Shown here: positions 52,228-60,489 of the stretch, one piece after another | How positions within the stretch are numbered: the stretch's first letter is position 1 | Layout: the number at the start of each line of letters is the position of its first letter | Origin: Kitasatospora sp. MAA19 | GTDB lineage: Bacteria; Actinomycetota; Actinomycetes; Streptomycetales; Streptomycetaceae | Length of the DNA: 64,000 nucleotides | Assembly (NCBI RefSeq): GCF_029894125.1 | Contig: NZ_JARXYZ010000006.1 | Location: forward strand, 62,001 to 126,000 | Direction of reading: 5' to 3' | Translations under genes and position numbers: made by a program | The notes under the pieces: model-generated | The model's database searches: none | Told to the model about the DNA's origin: nothing | What the model saw: the letters and a program-made list of their open reading frames with translations, nothing else

Positions 52228-52444
52228 GGCCGCACTCCTGACGTCCTGGCGCGCCGTCCGGGCGGGCGCGCCTCCCTCGAAGTCAACGGCCGCCGACCGC
52301 CGCTCGGCTCAATCGCACCGGCTCCATCGCACCGGCCCGCGCCGGCCGGTCAGGCGGCGTCGGGGCGAACGGCGGGCCGGACGGGTTCGGACGGAGCGGG
52401 TTCGGGCTGGGCGGGGACGGGCTGGGCGGGAACGGGCGCCGGCG

Positions 52445-52873
52445 CTACCGGCGTTCGGCCGCCAGGGAACGCAACTGCACATGGACGGCGCCCGGTTCGG
52501 TGCCGGTCACGGCGGCGACCTCGGCGGCGGGCAGGTCCAGGACCAGGTGCAGCAGGAGGACGTCCTGCTGGGGGGCGGTGAGGTGGGCGACCGGCCCGAG
52601 CGGGCGCGGGCCGGCCAGGGCGCAGACGCGGCGGCGGACCGCCTGCCAGGCGCAGGCCGCCGGGCTGGCGGTGGCCAGGGCGTCGAGCCACTGGCCGCTG
52701 AGGTCCTCGAAGGCGCCCTGGACGGCCAGCGGGGCGTCGGCCGGGGTGAGCAGCAGGGCGGCGTAGTCCAGGTAGTGGCGCAGGTGGAGGTCGTACAGCG
52801 CCCACAGGCCCAGGGCCGGCCCGGTGGCGGTGCCGGCGGTGACGGTGGTCGGCTGTCGTGGTGGTGTCGGCAT
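52445..52873 (-). CDS. Degenerate sigma-70/ECF-like protein
   Basis: A 142-residue protein. LYDLHLRHYLDYAALLL followed by FEDLSGQWLD corresponds to region 2 of ECF factors, but the acidic/aromatic core is eroded; the C-terminus (LTAPQQDVLLLHLVLDLPAAEVAAVTGTEPGAVHVQL) is a region-4 HTH. It may be a non-canonical sigma or a DNA-binding derivative. Gap of 80 bases after the XRE gene on the same strand, so the small membrane protein, XRE and sigma-like genes probably form one unit. Confidence 0.7.
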   Translation of the reverse strand: MPTPPRQPTTVTAGTATGPALGLWALYDLHLRHYLDYAALLLTPADAPLAVQGAFEDLSGQWLDALATASPAACAWQAVRRRVCALAGPRPLGPVAHLTAPQQDVLLLHLVLDLPAAEVAAVTGTEPGAVHVQLRSLAAERR

Positions 52874-52953
52874 GGTGGGTTCCCGGGGTGGCGCGGGTGG
52901 GTGCTGGTCCGCGGACGGGGGCGCCGGTGGCGCGTCCCCGTCCGCGGACCCGG

Positions 52954-53745
52954 TCACACGAGCACCGGCGGGCTGTCGCCGGTGCCGTCGCGGCCCGCCG
53001 CGGCGGGGTGGCCGGGGTGCCCGGCGTCCTCGGCGCGGTCGGCGGCCAGGCTGTTGCGCAGGGTCACCCACAGCCTGAACAGGATGTCCGTCGAGGTGCC
53101 GCTGCTGGAGGACCGCATGGCCCGGGTGAACTCCCGTTGGTACGTACGGGAGTTCACCGGTGCCGGGAGGCGGGCGTTGTTCGTCCGCTCCCAGGCGGCC
53201 GCCCACAGCTCGCGGCGGGCCTCCTTGACCCCGCAGACCTCCAGGTAGGTGACGAACACGGTCCTGCGCAGCGGGGCCTCGCCCTTGAGGACCAGCGCCA
53301 GGGTGCTGGAGGGCAGGCGCCCTCCCCTGGCCCGGGCCCGGCGGTCCAGCTCCTCCAGGGAGGGCCAGTCGGCCTTGCGCCGCATCTCGTGCATCGCCCG
53401 GCGCAGGTCGGCGAGGGAGTCGACCTGCTCGGGGTTGAGGCGCCGGGGCGCTCGGCGCTGGGTCCCGGAGGCCCGGGGTACGTGGGCCCAGTAGTTGGCG
53501 TGGGTCCACTTGCGGCGGGCCGTCTTGAGGTCGCCGTCGCAGGCCCGGGTGAGGGCCTCGACGACCTCCCAGCTCGGCATGGTCCGGCCGCTGGTGGCCC
53601 GTTGCAGGGTGGTCGAGTGGTAGTTGGTCCGGGTGGCGAGCTGACGGTAGGTCAGTCCGGCCCGGTCACGCTGCTCGCGCAGCCACGCGGCGAGCCGGCC
53701 CAGGGCCGGCTCGGTCGCCGCGATCGGTTTCTCGTGGCGTCCCAT
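52954..53745 (-). CDS. XRE-family DNA-binding protein
   Basis: A 263-residue protein with an N-terminal HTH (LREQRDRAGLTYRQLATRTNYHSTTLQRATSG), a second HTH-like segment (LEELDRRARARGGRLPSSTLALVLKG) and a C-terminal region rich in basic residues. Two HTH units in one chain are unusual. The ATG at 53745 has only a distant GAGGGGAA site; translation may depend on the upstream 77-residue gene, 20 bases away. Confidence 0.85.
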   Translation of the reverse strand: MGRHEKPIAATEPALGRLAAWLREQRDRAGLTYRQLATRTNYHSTTLQRATSGRTMPSWEVVEALTRACDGDLKTARRKWTHANYWAHVPRASGTQRRAPRRLNPEQVDSLADLRRAMHEMRRKADWPSLEELDRRARARGGRLPSSTLALVLKGEAPLRRTVFVTYLEVCGVKEARRELWAAAWERTNNARLPAPVNSRTYQREFTRAMRSSSSGTSTDILFRLWVTLRNSLAADRAEDAGHPGHPAAAGRDGTGDSPPVLV

Positions 53746-53765
53746 CGGCGGGCAGGGGTTCCCCT

Positions 53766-53999
53766 CTAGGCCCGCTCCCGCCGGAGCCTGACGGCCAACA
53801 GGCAGCCGCCGGTGGCCAGTTCGAGTGCCGCTCCCGCCGACATGCCCGCCGTTACCAGGGCGGCGGCCACGACCACCACCACGACGACCACGGCCGTCTG
53901 CGCGGGGCCGGGCAGCCACGGCAGGCCCGGACGCGACGGCGCCGGGTGGTCTGCGGCACAGTGGGCGGGGGCGGGCTTCTTCTTCCGCTTCCTCGTCAT
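53766..53999 (-). CDS. Small membrane protein (77 aa) upstream of XRE gene
   Basis: RKRKKKPAP at the N-terminus, a long valine-rich helix (TAVVVVVVVVAAALVTAG) and a second weaker one. The ribosome site AGGAGG lies in a near-perfect palindrome (AGGAGG-A-CCTCCT) that could hide it in the mRNA. Probably a membrane partner of the XRE/sigma-like genes. Confidence 0.68.
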   Translation of the reverse strand: MTRKRKKKPAPAHCAADHPAPSRPGLPWLPGPAQTAVVVVVVVVAAALVTAGMSAGAALELATGGCLLAVRLRRERA

Positions 54000-54545
54000 C
54001 GAGGAGGTCCTCCTATATCACTGTCTACTCCAACGGGCGGGCACTTCGGTGGTTGGCGTCACACGAGGTACCCGTTCGCACAACACTCTGTCAGGCATAC
54101 GGGTGATTCCCAATCGGTTCGGTGAACATCGCGCGGATTGATGCGCCAGAATCCCGGCCCCGGCCCGTGATCTCGTCACAACCCTTCGATATCAACGCAG
54201 TTCAGAGACTCGAAACCGGAATTTGATGCATTTTTGTGCAACCTGCCCTTGTAGCCGTCCTGGCCGAATGTGACGATGTGCAGCAGCGTCATCCAGACCT
54301 GCGGGTCCGGAACCCGGGGGCGCTGTCTACTCCAAACATTTCGGGAACACCGGCAGCGGGCCGTGTTGGCGCATGGGCCCGTCCGAACAGCAGAGACCGC
54401 CCGGCCCCAGCGGCCCGAGCGGTCTCTCTGTGTTTCCCAACCGTCCTGCGTTTCCCACCCGTCCTGCGCTCCCCGGCCACCCCGCGCCCACCCTGCCGGA
54501 GCGGATTGCGGGCCGGGCCGGCGCTCGGGGCTCAGAACTCAGGAC
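54000..54545. other. 546-base noncoding region with repeats
   Basis: No gene is seen. The region includes CTGTCTACTCCAA twice (54021-54033 and 54323-54335), an AT-rich segment around 54185-54245 containing TTGATGCATTTTTGTGCAA with inverted TGCA ends, and a hairpin at 54392-54427 (AGAGACCGC / GCGGTCTCT). Promoters for the small membrane protein operon are at its left end; the right half may express a small RNA. Confidence 0.45.
54392..54427. terminator. Hairpin in the noncoding region
   Basis: Perfect 9-bp arms AGAGACCGC and GCGGTCTCT around an 18-base GC loop. It could end a short transcript from the left or the minus-strand bL37 transcript. Confidence 0.5.
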
Positions 54546-54623
54546 TCAGCACTGGGGGCGGCGGCCGTGGTTGGCCCCGCGCCTGGCCCGGGCCTTCTTC
54601 TTGCGGCGACGCTTCGACGACAT
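54546..54623 (-). CDS. 50S ribosomal protein bL37
   Basis: A 25-residue, extremely basic protein (MSSKRRRKKKARARRGANHG then RRPQC). The N-terminal Lys/Arg cluster and the terminal ANHGxRP motif match the short actinobacterial ribosomal protein bL37 first seen in mycobacterial ribosomes. GAGAGGAG lies seven bases before the ATG. Such genes are often missed because of their size. Confidence 0.78.
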   Translation of the reverse strand: MSSKRRRKKKARARRGANHGRRPQC

Positions 54624-54730
54624 TGGCCACTCCTCTCGCAACCGGGACCCCCGGCCTCCACCGTTCCACACCCGGCTCGCCCCGGCCTGTCGGGAGCGCC
54701 CGGCCCCCGCCCGGCCCGGCCGCCCCGCGT

Positions 54731-55231
54731 TCAGGAGGCCAGGGCGGCGCGCCAGGCGGGGCTGTCGACGTAGTGGTTGTCGAAGCGCCCGGCGGAGGCG
54801 GCGATCGCGCCCGGGTCGGCCTCGCCGCGCATGACGCGGCCCAGCAGGCGCAGGTAGTCGAAGCGGTCCATGCCCGGGGTGAACACGAACAGGACGTCGG
54901 CCTCGGCGCCCGGGGCGGCGGCGAAGGCGTGCGGGGTGTGCGGCGGCACGGCGAGGAAGTCGCCCTCGCCCAGGATCGTGACCTCCTCGCCGACCAGCAC
55001 CCGCAGCGAGCCGCTGATCACGAAGAACAGCTCCCACGCCCGGGTGTGGAAGTGCGCGGGGGCCCCGACCGCGCCCTCGGCGAAGGTGGAGCGGTAGCTC
55101 GTGAACCCGCCCTCGGTGTGCGCCGAGTCGGCGAGCAGGGTCATGGTGCTGCTCGGGTCGGCGCAGGTCTCGGCCTCGGCGTGGCGGGTCAGCACGGGGG
55201 CGGGGGCGGTGGTGTTCTTCGTCGTCGTCAT
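54731..55231 (-). CDS. Cupin-domain protein (quercetinase-like)
   Basis: A 166-residue protein with a bicupin-like single barrel: GAPAHFHTRAWELFFVISGSL gives two His and a Glu for metal binding and VPPHTPHAF the third His. The C-terminal helical part (FDYLRLLGRVMRGEADPGAI) is common in quercetin-dioxygenase-like cupins. Possible dioxygenase or isomerase. Separated from the DyP cassette by a 246-base divergent gap. Confidence 0.88.
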   Translation of the reverse strand: MTTTKNTTAPAPVLTRHAEAETCADPSSTMTLLADSAHTEGGFTSYRSTFAEGAVGAPAHFHTRAWELFFVISGSLRVLVGEEVTILGEGDFLAVPPHTPHAFAAAPGAEADVLFVFTPGMDRFDYLRLLGRVMRGEADPGAIAASAGRFDNHYVDSPAWRAALAS

Positions 55232-55477
55232 GTGACCAGACTAGGACCGGAAAGACCGGCCATCAGGTGGCAATCTGGCACCGTTTTCATGGGTCAATTC
55301 CGGAGGGGCCGGCGCCGACGGACGCCCCGCCCCGGCCACCGCCAGGGTGGTCAGGGCCGCCAGGACACCCCCGCCCCCGCCGGGGCCGCCCTACCCCATC
55401 CGGACAAAAGGGTCATCTGCCCCATGGGCTCGTATAGTCGCAGGCGCAGGGGTGGACGTTCGTCTCGGCTGCTGTGA

Positions 55478-56023
55478 ATGGGGCACGACATGGAGATCAA
55501 GCCCGCGGCGATGGTGCTCCCGAAGGACACCAGCCACCTGGAACAGGGCAAGTACGGTCCGGTCTTTCCGCGCACACCGGCGTGCTACGGCTTCACGATC
55601 ATCGCGAAGGTGAAGTCCGGGCACGCCGACGCGCTGCGCGCGTACGGCAACACCCTGGCCGAGGCCCTCGCGTCCGATCCGCACCTGCTCGCGCCGCTGA
55701 AGCTGCACTACCTGCGCTGGGTGCTGTTCGACGACGACACCAGGTTCATGTACCAGGGCATCTTCGACACCGACTTCGACAAGTACACCGAGGACGCCAT
55801 CGCGCTGTTCACCAGGGCCGGGGTGAACACGGCGTTCGAGCACCTGGAGGGTTTTCCGGAGGACTGGAGGACCAATCCGGAGGCGTTCGTCGGATTCGTG
55901 CGCGAACACCAGTGCCCGAGTTTCATCGAGTACGGCGAGTACCCGTACGTGACCGCCGACGAGGTGAAGAAGGCGCTGCGGGTCAGGAACGCGTTGTCCG
56001 AGATGCTCGACCAGCTCCAGTGA
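55478..56023 (+). CDS. DyP-cassette protein 1, ferredoxin-fold-like
   Basis: A 181-residue soluble protein (177 if ATG 55490 is used; neither start has a strong ribosome site). CYGFTIIAKVKSGHADALRAY and the YLRWVLFDDDTRFMYQGIFD strand pair suggest alpha/beta ferredoxin-like modules, the fold also used by DyP peroxidases and chlorite dismutases. FTRAGVNTAFEHLEGFPEDW follows. No known heme ligand stands out. Six bases separate it from cassette protein 2, indicating an operon. Confidence 0.8.
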   Translation: MGHDMEIKPAAMVLPKDTSHLEQGKYGPVFPRTPACYGFTIIAKVKSGHADALRAYGNTLAEALASDPHLLAPLKLHYLRWVLFDDDTRFMYQGIFDTDFDKYTEDAIALFTRAGVNTAFEHLEGFPEDWRTNPEAFVGFVREHQCPSFIEYGEYPYVTADEVKKALRVRNALSEMLDQLQ

Positions 56024-56029
56024 GGACCC

Positions 56030-57043
56030 ATGAACGACCAGCGCACGGCGCGCGTCTACAACACCAGGCACCGGCCGCGGCCGTACACACCCGGTCGGCG
56101 CCGGGTCAGCGTCTACGTGGCGTGGAGCTATCCGGGCGAGGCCGGCAGGAACCCGGCGGAGCTGGACAACCGGTTCTCCACGATGACCGAGGTGCGGCGG
56201 GTCGCGTGGCCGGCCTACGAGGAGCCCCAGTGGTCCGATCCGATGCGGTTCCAGCAGGGCATCGCCGGCACCCTGGAGCTGTTCTTCTGGGCGTGGGAGC
56301 CGTTCCAGGACTTCGTCGCCGAGACCACCGGGCACCCGGTCGCCATGTACCAGCGCATCGACCAGGCCGGGTTCGTCACCCCGTTGGACGAGCGGGTGCT
56401 GGCCGACACCGACACCCTGTTCGTGTTCGGCCTGGACCACATGGTCACCGGGCAGCAGGCCGCCGCCGAGGAGATCGAGGCGCTGCGCGACTGGGCGGGC
56501 CGGGAGGGCACCTGCCTGGTGCTGGGCCCGCATCACGACGTCGGCGCCGGCGACGACCTCGCGGTGCGTGACATCGAGTACCACCACCACGGCGACCTGC
56601 TCGTACCGCGCCAGCAGCGCTTCGGCCGCTACACCCGCTCGCTGATGGAGGGGCTCGGCGTGCCGGTGGAGAACCGCTACGGGTTGCGTCCGGCGGTGGT
56701 CGGACCGGGCCGCATCGCCCCGCTCTCGGTCAACCGCGACCTCGACACCCGGGGCTGGCTGACCGGGGTGACCACCTTCAACTTCCACCTGCACCTGCCG
56801 CACTACGCGGTCACCACCGACGACGAGCAGGCCGCTCTGGTGCTGGGCCGCCAGCCCGTCGACCTGAGCCGTCCGCACCCGTTCACCGAGGCCGGCAACA
56901 CCGAGTTCAACATGTTCCTGTGGCTGCCCCCGGCGGGCCCGCGCGCCGGGGACGTCCTCATGGCCGACTCGACCATCTTCAGTTCCCTGTTCGGCGGCGA
57001 CGAGAGCCTGCGCGCCTTCTGGCGCAACGTCGTCACCACGTAG
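56030..57043 (+). CDS. DyP-cassette protein 2, uncharacterised
   Basis: A 337-residue soluble protein with GAGGA before the ATG. The first part has VYVAWSYPGEAGRNPAELDNRFSTM; the middle (LADTDTLFVFGLDHMVTG, LRDWAGREGTCLVLGPHHDVG) resembles the Rossmann-like alternation of class I glutamine-amidotransferase/ThuA folds. A histidine-rich stretch (IEYHHHGDLLVP, FNFHLHLPHY) could bind metal or heme. No family recognised. 38 bases from the DyP gene. Confidence 0.78.
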   Translation: MNDQRTARVYNTRHRPRPYTPGRRRVSVYVAWSYPGEAGRNPAELDNRFSTMTEVRRVAWPAYEEPQWSDPMRFQQGIAGTLELFFWAWEPFQDFVAETTGHPVAMYQRIDQAGFVTPLDERVLADTDTLFVFGLDHMVTGQQAAAEEIEALRDWAGREGTCLVLGPHHDVGAGDDLAVRDIEYHHHGDLLVPRQQRFGRYTRSLMEGLGVPVENRYGLRPAVVGPGRIAPLSVNRDLDTRGWLTGVTTFNFHLHLPHYAVTTDDEQAALVLGRQPVDLSRPHPFTEAGNTEFNMFLWLPPAGPRAGDVLMADSTIFSSLFGGDESLRAFWRNVVTT

Positions 57044-57081
57044 AGCCGGGGAATCGCCGAGCAGCCGGGGAAGGAGCCAGC

Positions 57082-58392
57082 GTGGACCTGCACGACATCC
57101 AGCGGGGTGTGCTCAGCCCGCGCCCGTCGCCGTACGCGGCGACGTACGTCCTGTTCCGCATCGACGACCGCGCCCACGGCCGCGAGCTGATGCGCCGTGC
57201 CGCGTCGGTGGTCACCTCGGCCGCGGACACCCTCAGCCCGCTCGGCGAGACCTGGGTCAGCGTCGCCGTCACCTACCAGGGCCTGCGCGCGCTGGGCGTG
57301 CCGCAGAGCGCACTGGACACGTTCGCGTGGGAGTTCCGCCAGGGCATGGCCGCCCGCGCCACCGCGCTCGGTGACATCGGACCCAGCAGCCCCGAACACT
57401 GGGAGCAGCCGCTGGGCGGCCCGGACGTGCACGTGGTCCTCACCGCCCTCGCCCCCGACACCGCGCTGCTGGAAGCCGCGATCGACCGGGCCCGGCCCGC
57501 CTTCCGGCAGTTGTCCGGCGTCACCGCGATCTGGCGCCAGGAGTGCCACGCCCTGCCCACCGAGACCGAGCCGTTCGGCTACCGCGACGGCATCAGCCAT
57601 CCCGCCGTCGAGGGCAGCGACGTCCCCGGCTCCAACCCCCGCGAACAGCCGCTCAAGGCCGGCGAGTTCGTCCTCGGCCAGCCCGACGAGCTCGGCGGCG
57701 TACAGACCACCGAACCCGACGTCCTGGGCCGCAACGGCAGTTACGTCGCCTTCCGCAAGCTCCGCCAGGACGTCGCCGCGTTCCGCCGCTTCCTCGAACA
57801 GAACTCCGACGGCCCCGACGACGCGGAACTGCTCGCCGCCAAGCTGATGGGCAGGTGGCGCAGCGGCGCCCCGCTCGCGCTCGCGCCCGAGCGCGACGAC
57901 CCGGCCCTCGGCGCCGACCGTACGCGCAACAACGTGTTCGGGTACGCCTGCGACGACCCCGGCGGGTTCGTCACGCCCGGCGGCTGCCACATCCGCCGCG
58001 CGAACCCCCGCGACGCGGCCGTCGCCGGTGAGCCCCGCCTGCACCGCATGATCCGCCGTGGCACCGCCTACGGCCCCCTGCTGCCTGACGGCGTGACGGT
58101 CGACGACGGTGCCGACCGCGGCCTGATGTTCGCGTTCGTGGGCGCACACCTCGGGCGCCAGTTCGAGTTCGCCCAGTCGCAGTGGCTCAACGACGGCGTC
58201 TTCTTCGGCGCCGGGGACGCCCGCGACCCCATCGCGGCCACCGGCGACGGACCGCACGACTACACCATCCCCCGCCGCCCGGTCCGTCGCAGGCTGCGGG
58301 ACCTGCCGGGGTTCGTCACCACCCGCGGCGGCGAGTACGCGTTCCTGCCCAGTCTCAGCGCACTGCGCTGGCTCGGCGCGCTGACCGACTGA
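57082..58392 (+). CDS. DyP-type heme peroxidase
   Basis: A 436-residue dye-decolorizing peroxidase. The GxxDG motif is GYRDGISHP (catalytic Asp near residue 170), the candidate proximal heme histidine is in CHIRRANPRD (~residue 304) and HRMIRRGTAYG is the following conserved arginine region. No Tat signal is present, so it should be cytoplasmic or loaded into a compartment. GTG start behind GAAGGAG. Third gene of the cassette; the upstream proteins probably supply substrate, a compartment or a partner activity. Confidence 0.93.
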   Translation: MDLHDIQRGVLSPRPSPYAATYVLFRIDDRAHGRELMRRAASVVTSAADTLSPLGETWVSVAVTYQGLRALGVPQSALDTFAWEFRQGMAARATALGDIGPSSPEHWEQPLGGPDVHVVLTALAPDTALLEAAIDRARPAFRQLSGVTAIWRQECHALPTETEPFGYRDGISHPAVEGSDVPGSNPREQPLKAGEFVLGQPDELGGVQTTEPDVLGRNGSYVAFRKLRQDVAAFRRFLEQNSDGPDDAELLAAKLMGRWRSGAPLALAPERDDPALGADRTRNNVFGYACDDPGGFVTPGGCHIRRANPRDAAVAGEPRLHRMIRRGTAYGPLLPDGVTVDDGADRGLMFAFVGAHLGRQFEFAQSQWLNDGVFFGAGDARDPIAATGDGPHDYTIPRRPVRRRLRDLPGFVTTRGGEYAFLPSLSALRWLGALTD

Positions 58393-58627
58393 CCGGCCGA
58401 GTTGGCCGGGCCGCTCGCGGGGTGCCGGCCTCGCCCGCCGGTCGCCCGGCCCCGTCCGGCCGGTGGCCCCGACCGGGCAGGCCGGCCCGGTCGGCTCGTC
58501 AACGGGGCGGCGCGGGGGCATCCGATCGGGGGGCGGATGTGCGGTGCGGGCCGCTGTGCCCGTAGCGTCGTCGCTGCACATGGCGAAGGGCCCGGGGAGG
58601 GGTGTCGGCGATGCGGGAGTGCGGGTC

Positions 58628-59452
58628 ATGAGGGGTGGACGGCGGCTCGGACGGGCCGTGGCGGCCCTGGCGGTGGCGGCGGCGGTGCTGACGGCGTCCG
58701 CCTGCGGCTCCTCCCCCGCCCAGGACGACCCGGCCGACGACCCCGGCGGCACCGCCGCCCCCGGCGGGCGGCCGCTCGCCCTGGTCTACCGGGGCCCGGC
58801 GGCCTGCGAGGGCTGCCCGGAGGCGGCGCGGGAGCTGCTGGAACGCGACGGCTTCGCGGTGCACTACCTCGGTCCGCAGGAGCGGCTGCACTTCGGCGCG
58901 GGCGCGCTGGCCGGCGCCGCGCTGTACGTGCAGCCGGGCGGCACCAACGGGCAGGAGGTGAGCACCGCGTGGGGCCTGCTCCGGCGCGAGCCCGGCTTCT
59001 CGCCGGAGCTGGTGCGCGACTACGTCCACGGCGGCGGGCACTACCTGGGCCTGTGCATGGGCGGCTACCTGGCCGGCGACCCGGGCTACGACCTCCTGCC
59101 GGGCGACTCCGGGCAGTACATCCGCTCCCAGGGCGCGACCGTCACCGACGAGCAGGACCATCTCGTCGACGTCGCCTGGCGCGGCCGCCCGCAGCGGATG
59201 TACTTCCAGGACGGCCCGTACTTCGACGTCGACGGCCCGGGCGTGGACGTCCTGGCCCGCTACTCCAACAACCGCGCCGCCGTCGTCGTCGCCTCCTACG
59301 GCACCGGCCGGGTGGCGGTCAGCGGCCCGCACCCGGAGGCCCCCGCGGACTGGTACCGCGACTACCACCTGCCGGACGAGTCGCGGACCGACCTGAGCCT
59401 GGGCGACGACCTGCTGCGCGCCCTGATGTCCACGCCCCCACCCGGCTCCTGA
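58628..59452 (+). CDS. Lipoprotein with BPL_N/GATase1-like domain
   Basis: A 274-residue exported lipoprotein: signal peptide with lipobox TASAC (Cys near residue 26), a Gly/Pro/Asp linker, and a class I glutamine amidotransferase-like domain (ALVYRGPAACEGCPEAAREL, QPGGTNGQEV, nucleophile-elbow GLCMGGYLAG, AVSGPHPEAP with a candidate His). This resembles the biotin-protein-ligase N-terminal-like domain. An extracytoplasmic location is unusual for the fold. ATG chosen for GGGAG nine bases upstream. Confidence 0.87.
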   Translation: MRGGRRLGRAVAALAVAAAVLTASACGSSPAQDDPADDPGGTAAPGGRPLALVYRGPAACEGCPEAARELLERDGFAVHYLGPQERLHFGAGALAGAALYVQPGGTNGQEVSTAWGLLRREPGFSPELVRDYVHGGGHYLGLCMGGYLAGDPGYDLLPGDSGQYIRSQGATVTDEQDHLVDVAWRGRPQRMYFQDGPYFDVDGPGVDVLARYSNNRAAVVVASYGTGRVAVSGPHPEAPADWYRDYHLPDESRTDLSLGDDLLRALMSTPPPGS

Positions 59453-59459
59453 CGCACCG

Positions 59460-59927
59460 TCATATACCTGCGGCGTCGCCCGCGGGGAACTCGGCGCGCA
59501 GCCGGGCGCGGGTGCGCATCAGGATGCGGCCGAGCATGTTCCGGCCGGTGCCGGTGCGCCCGCGCCCCCAGTAGTGGTCGGTGCCGGTGTCCTCGACGAT
59601 CTCCTCGTCGCCGGTGGCGAGCAGGACGGCGCGGATGTCGGCGTGCTCGCGGAACTTGGCCTCCACCGCCCGGCGCATCACGTCGTCCTTGACGCGCTCC
59701 CAGTCGCGGCGCAACGGTTTGGCGGGGTCGTGGCCGAGTTCGGCGGCGCGCAGCGGGGTGCGGGCACGACGGATCAGGTCGGCGTGGCGGGTGCCGGGGA
59801 ACTTCTGGGCCTGGAAGTAGTGCTCGGAGGTGGGCCAGAGGTGTCCGTCGAGGTGCAGGGGGTGGGGGGAGAAGTTGGAGAAGCAGCCGTGGGGGGCTTC
59901 GTCGGCGCCGTAGAAGTAGATGGTCAT
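59460..59927 (-). CDS. NADAR family protein (YbiA-like)
   Basis: A 155-residue protein with CFSNFSPHPLHLDGHLWPTSEHYFQAQKF, the NADAR signature, and a terminal DHYWGRGRTGTGRNMLGRILM. Family members cleave N-glycosidic bonds of damaged riboflavin intermediates or remove ADP-ribose from guanine bases. Solitary here, no toxin partner next to it; converges on the lipoprotein gene seven bases away. Confidence 0.93.
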   Translation of the reverse strand: MTIYFYGADEAPHGCFSNFSPHPLHLDGHLWPTSEHYFQAQKFPGTRHADLIRRARTPLRAAELGHDPAKPLRRDWERVKDDVMRRAVEAKFREHADIRAVLLATGDEEIVEDTGTDHYWGRGRTGTGRNMLGRILMRTRARLRAEFPAGDAAGI

Positions 59928-60039
59928 CCGGGCCTCGTGGAGGGGTGGTGGCGGGAGCCGTACGGTCGCAGGCGTGCGGCCGCGCCCGCAACCGGTTTCC
60001 GTCCGGTCGCGGGCGCGGGTACGGGTCTTGGTGTGGGTG

Positions 60040-60423
60040 TCAGCGGTGGGAGAAGCCGATCTTCGGCAGGACGCGGTCCAGCCAGGCCGGGGTGTGCCAG
60101 GCGGCGCGGCCGGTCAGGCGCAGCAGCACGGGGAGCAGGACGAGCCGGACCAGGGCCGCGTCCGGCAGGACGGCGACGCCGAGCACGAGGCCCATCTCCT
60201 TGGGCGGCAGCGGGCCGGACAGGGCGAAGGTGGGGAACACGGCGACCATGACGCCCGCCGCGGCGAAGACGACCCGGCCGGAGTGGGCGAGGGCGCCGAT
60301 CATGGCCTCGCGGGGTCGCCGGTGCGCTCGTAGTGCTCCTTGGCGGAGGCGGGCAGGAAGACGGTGTCGTCCATGGCGAGGGCGAAGATCATCGCGAAGA
60401 AGAACACCGGTGCCCAGCCGTCC
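60040..60423 (-). pseudogene. MMPL-family transporter, C-terminal remnant with frameshift
   Basis: Reading from 60423, DGWAPVFFFAMIFALAMDDTVF and ASAKEHYERTGDP correspond to a late MMPL/RND helix; near 60310-60315 one base is missing and the product would stop. After the shift the original frame resumes as EAMIGALAHSGRVVFAAAGVM and continues to WLDRVLPKIGFSHR-stop. The first ~550 residues are absent. Both the truncation and the frameshift make it inactive. Confidence 0.85.
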
Positions 60424-60432
60424 TGACGTACC

Positions 60433-60465
60433 GAGCGGGAAGCCGGCCCCGCCGACTTCCCGCTC
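60433..60465. terminator. Hairpin after the hydrolase gene
   Basis: 15-base arms pairing at 14 positions around CCC, located 25 bases downstream of the hydrolase stop on the minus strand. It abuts the cut end of the MMPL remnant. Confidence 0.75.
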
Positions 60466-60489
60466 CCCGCGCGCGTGCGCCCGGCGGGG

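Noticed and set aside
54180..54430. tRNA or structured riboswitch
   Set aside because: No cloverleaf with conserved loops and no known riboswitch motif could be built; only a simple hairpin is visible.
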